NCBI GenBank assembly: GCA_943333015.1
Contig: CALQRR010000046.1
Coordinates: 1 to 8,728, forward strand
From: Chitinophaga pinensis
GTDB lineage: Bacteria; Bacteroidota; Bacteroidia; M30B66
Reading direction: 5' to 3'
DNA length: 8,728 nucleotides
The position numbers and the translations under genes were made by a program. Position 1 is the stretch's first letter. Each line of letters starts with the position of its first letter. Shown here piece after piece: positions 5,844-8,728 of this stretch. A model generated the notes under the pieces. The model searched no databases, was not told the DNA's origin, and was given only the letters and a program-made list of their open reading frames with translations.

Positions 5844-8728
5844 ATGAAAAGATACGTGCTCCTTTTTTTACTGTTGATCATTCAATCAATTCCCGCATCG
5901 GCTCAGTGGCGCTCTGCTGCTCCGTATAACGGCATTACCAATGATCTTTTTTTTACTGACCGTCTTACCGGTTATGCCTGTGGCCTGGCGGCAGGCATTG
6001 GAAACTGTTCCGGCACCACGTCCATTATACGGACAGTTGATGGTGGAGAAACCTGGATTCGCATGAACACCGGTTCTACTGCTGCCATGACGCGGCTGCA
6101 TTTTATTGATGCATTCACCGGCTGGGCAGTGGGCGCTTCCAGCACAGTGATCAAAACAACCGACGGCGGTCAAAGCTGGACCATGCCCTCTTCGGGCGTA
6201 GGTGCCGGTTTAAACGACATTCATTTCCCAACAGCTAGCGTGGGCTATGTAGTGGGTGCAAACGGATTGGTTAGAAAAAGCACAAACGGCGGAACTACTT
6301 GGACAACGCAGGCCTCCGGATTTACGGGTACCTTAAATTCAGTCTGGTTCGTGGATGCCAATACGGGATATTTTGTTGGAAATACCGGCACCATCAAAAA
6401 GACAATCAACGGTGGGACAACTTGGAGCAGTGTGTATACAGGCACTGAATTCTTTAAAGAAGTATGGTTTGCAGATGCCAGTAACGGGTATGTAATTAGC
6501 AACAATAAACTCCTGAAAACTACCAATGGCGGGAGTAGTTGGACTTCATACGATGCCCCTGTTGGACAAAATTGGTTGCGAATGAATTTCAGCAGTCTGT
6601 TAACGGGAGTCATTATCACAGACGGTAATTTTATTTTGAAAACGTCCGATGGTGGAATTACATGGACAGCATTGCCGACCAATTTTAACGAACCGTTGAG
6701 TTGTGCGTATTTCATCGATGAAAACACGGGTTATACAGGAAATTATTCTTCCGGAAGAATTACAAAAACCACCAATGGATGTTCTAGCTGGACCAATGTA
6801 AACAGTGGTATGGGCGAGCGTATTCTCGGCATTGATTTTCGCACACCACTTAAAGGCGTTTTTGTTGGCAATTCAGGTGGGATTTTCGCCACTACCAACG
6901 GAGCACTCAATGTGCGTAAAATGCACAGTAATTTCACACTTAGCCTCACCGCAGCCTATTGGATGAACGACAGCACCGTGGTGGCTTGCGGCGATAGCGG
7001 CACCATTCTCCGATCGACCAATTCGGGTTGGAGCTGGATGTCAATTCCTACAGGTGTTCAAGATGCGTTGTTGGATATGCATGGTGTGGATTCAGTGGTT
7101 GCCTATTCGTCCGGTGCGAACGGAATGGTGATCAAAACGCAGGATGCTGGTCTGACGTGGTCGGCCGTGCCTGTGGATACACTCTTGCCCTTGCGCGGCA
7201 TCCATTTCCTGAATCGAGACACGGGAATGACCGTTTCTGATTATGCCGTTTTTAAAACAGTGAATGGCGGTTTGAGTTGGGAATTGAAAAACGACAGTAT
7301 TCAAAGCACCTCCGATTTCAATGATGTGTGGATGACCAGTGCCTATGTGGCCTATGCCGCTGGTGGTTTTGGCAGGATGTATAAAACAGTAGATGGTGGT
7401 GAAATCTGGCGGCGGGTATTCCCCTCGGACAATACCAACGCAGAGATTGATGAGATGCAATTCTTTACCGATTCCATTGGCTATTTCGCGCGTTTAAACA
7501 GTCAGTCTTTCACATTAAATGGCGGAACAAATGTCGGATCGCAATCCACGTATTGCCTTGCCAACAATGGTGGCGTTGATGCCATTGATCTTCCAACACA
7601 GGAATACGGATACTGTGCAGGAGGAATCAGTTCCGTTTTACACACGATGAAACCATTCACCGTATGGCGAACCTATTTGCAAGATTCTGTCTTTTGTGCT
7701 GGCTCACGTATTTTTGTAGGGTACAATGCCAGCGGATTGCTCTATAACAACAATGTTGTAAATGCAGAATTGAGCAATGCGAGTGGCGATTTCAGCAGTC
7801 CGACCATCATTGGCACCTATACGATTCAATTACCCGAAACGGATCCATCGGGCATTATTACCTGCACCTTACCCGCAGGATTGAATGGGGATGGTTACCG
7901 CATTCGTGTAGTGTGTGTTTCTCCAGTATTGACCGGCCCCGACAATGGGTACAATGTAAAAATCAGAACCAGTATTCAACCTTCCGTTTTGCTGAACAGT
8001 TCCGCACTGGCGGTGTGTGGTGGAGAACCCGTTGAATTTACCGCCTCCGGAGTTGGGCTGGGTGTGAATCCACGTTTCAGCTGGTTGCTAAACACAACAT
8101 TGCTGACGCTAGAATCGTCGAGCATTGTGCTGGATACATTGAGCACACTAGCAACTGTAGTGGTGAATGTAACGAGTAGTTTAACCTGTGCGAATCCTGC
8201 TGTTAACGCTGCCAGTATTCTGATAGACGTTGCTGAAAAACCTCCTGTGTATGCAGGAGCTGATACGAGTATTTGTGCAGGAGAATCGGTTCAATTGGGA
8301 AGCCCTTCTACCCTATCGGCAGTGTGGGAGCCGGTAATGGGATTGTCGGCAGCGGATGTGGACACACCTGTTGCAACACCGGAAATGAGTACCATGTATT
8401 TTCTAACGATAAGTTCTGCAGCTGGATGTAGCAGCCGCGATACGGTAACGGTGACAGTGAATGCATTACCATCGCAACCTGTCATTGAATTAGCGGGGGG
8501 CAATTTGGTAGTGGTCGGAAACCCGGCAGGAACATTTACCTGGTTTGTGAATGATGAACCGCTGGAAGTAGAAACAAATGATACGTTGGTGATTAGCAGC
8601 ACTGGAAATTTCACTGTGCAATGGACAGATGAAAACGGATGTGTATCGGCAGTTTCGAATAGTTTTCCGATTGGCACAGTGGGCGTAGTTGAAAATCTCG
8701 AACCCAAACTTACGATGCGGGTAGATGA
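5844..8728 (+). CDS. secreted Ycf48/BNR-like propeller-repeat protein with Ig/PKD-like domains, probable T9SS cargo (runs off right edge)
   Basis: The frame is open for 961 codons with no stop before the edge. Residues 1-20 form a signal peptide (MKRYVLLFLLLIIQ..IPASA, then QW). Residues about 22-610 hold fourteen units of about 41 residues, each ending in a T[V/T/N][D/N]GG.[T/S]W-like motif. The final Trp falls at 71, 112, 153, 194, 233, 274, 316, 398, 439, 479, 522 and 608. Valine replaces it at 357 and 564. This is the Ycf48/HCF136 and Asp-box propeller pattern, and fourteen units suggest two seven-bladed propellers. Residues about 616-705 (FCAGSRIFVGYNASG to YRIRVVCVSP) resemble a beta domain common in T9SS cargo. 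Ig/PKD-like segments follow at about 711-798, 800-875 (AGADTSICAGESVQLG) and 877-945. The end (VGVVEN, 947-952) resembles the linker before a type A sorting domain, which would lie outside. Extracellular or surface location is inferred. Binding partner or function is unknown. Confidence 0.88.
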   Translation, partial: MKRYVLLFLLLIIQSIPASAQWRSAAPYNGITNDLFFTDRLTGYACGLAAGIGNCSGTTSIIRTVDGGETWIRMNTGSTAAMTRLHFIDAFTGWAVGASSTVIKTTDGGQSWTMPSSGVGAGLNDIHFPTASVGYVVGANGLVRKSTNGGTTWTTQASGFTGTLNSVWFVDANTGYFVGNTGTIKKTINGGTTWSSVYTGTEFFKEVWFADASNGYVISNNKLLKTTNGGSSWTSYDAPVGQNWLRMNFSSLLTGVIITDGNFILKTSDGGITWTALPTNFNEPLSCAYFIDENTGYTGNYSSGRITKTTNGCSSWTNVNSGMGERILGIDFRTPLKGVFVGNSGGIFATTNGALNVRKMHSNFTLSLTAAYWMNDSTVVACGDSGTILRSTNSGWSWMSIPTGVQDALLDMHGVDSVVAYSSGANGMVIKTQDAGLTWSAVPVDTLLPLRGIHFLNRDTGMTVSDYAVFKTVNGGLSWELKNDSIQSTSDFNDVWMTSAYVAYAAGGFGRMYKTVDGGEIWRRVFPSDNTNAEIDEMQFFTDSIGYFARLNSQSFTLNGGTNVGSQSTYCLANNGGVDAIDLPTQEYGYCAGGISSVLHTMKPFTVWRTYLQDSVFCAGSRIFVGYNASGLLYNNNVVNAELSNASGDFSSPTIIGTYTIQLPETDPSGIITCTLPAGLNGDGYRIRVVCVSPVLTGPDNGYNVKIRTSIQPSVLLNSSALAVCGGEPVEFTASGVGLGVNPRFSWLLNTTLLTLESSSIVLDTLSTLATVVVNVTSSLTCANPAVNAASILIDVAEKPPVYAGADTSICAGESVQLGSPSTLSAVWEPVMGLSAADVDTPVATPEMSTMYFLTISSAAGCSSRDTVTVTVNALPSQPVIELAGGNLVVVGNPAGTFTWFVNDEPLEVETNDTLVISSTGNFTVQWTDENGCVSAVSNSFPIGTVGVVENLEPKLTMRVD

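Noticed and set aside
6033..7668. Possible tandem DNA repeat array or CRISPR-like array at about 123-base spacing
   Set aside because: The periodicity is at protein level only. The DNA of the motifs differs between units, and the intervening sequence is coding.
5886..8707. Several minus-strand open frames opposite the propeller gene (for example 6245-6727, 7092-7460 and 8291-8707)
   Set aside because: The plus strand is one uninterrupted frame with regular protein repeats. The antisense frames echo that periodicity, as in the recurring VVPP- and VVFL-like strings, and show no independent features.

Overview
The window looks like chromosome from a member of the Bacteroidota. The evidence is threefold: promoter-like boxes of the TAnnTTTG type (5523-5530, 5817-5824, and weaker ones at 2716-2723 and 2658-2665), starts with little or no Shine-Dalgarno sequence, and a long secreted repeat protein built like a type IX secretion (T9SS) cargo. 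No transposase, integrase, phage gene or CRISPR array was found.

Left part (1-2641, all minus strand): a tightly packed nucleotide-sugar operon read right to left. It holds a DegT/DnrJ/EryC1/StrS PLP aminotransferase resembling WbpE, then UDP-glucose 6-dehydrogenase (one base after the aminotransferase stop), then the N-terminus of a UDP-glucuronate decarboxylase-like SDR enzyme (ATGA overlap; runs off the left edge). The dehydrogenase and decarboxylase together would convert UDP-glucose to UDP-glucuronate and on to UDP-xylose or a 4-keto pentose. The aminotransferase would make an amino sugar. The likely destination is LPS, O-antigen, capsule or glycoprotein glycan.

Middle (2731-5469, plus strand): a divergent three-gene operon with gaps of only 5 and 7 bases. 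It encodes a predicted outer-membrane beta-barrel protein, the Kdo transferase WaaA of lipid A/inner-core LPS synthesis, and a second predicted beta-barrel protein with a lysine-rich tail. The divergent promoter region lies between 2641 and 2731, so LPS and surface-sugar functions sit back to back.

Right part (5523-8728, plus strand): a tRNA-Leu(UAA) with its own promoter-like box. It is followed by a degenerate copy of part of its own variable and T arms and then a rho-independent terminator-like hairpin. After this comes a large open frame (5844 to the right edge, at least 961 residues). It has a signal peptide, fourteen Ycf48/BNR-like units of about 41 residues (suggesting two seven-bladed beta-propellers), a T9SS-associated beta domain and Ig/PKD-like domains. 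The window ends where a C-terminal sorting domain would be expected to begin.

Most of the window is recognisable housekeeping or surface-envelope content. I see no convincing evidence of an undescribed system. The most unusual items are the fourteen-unit double-propeller architecture and the partial tRNA duplication.
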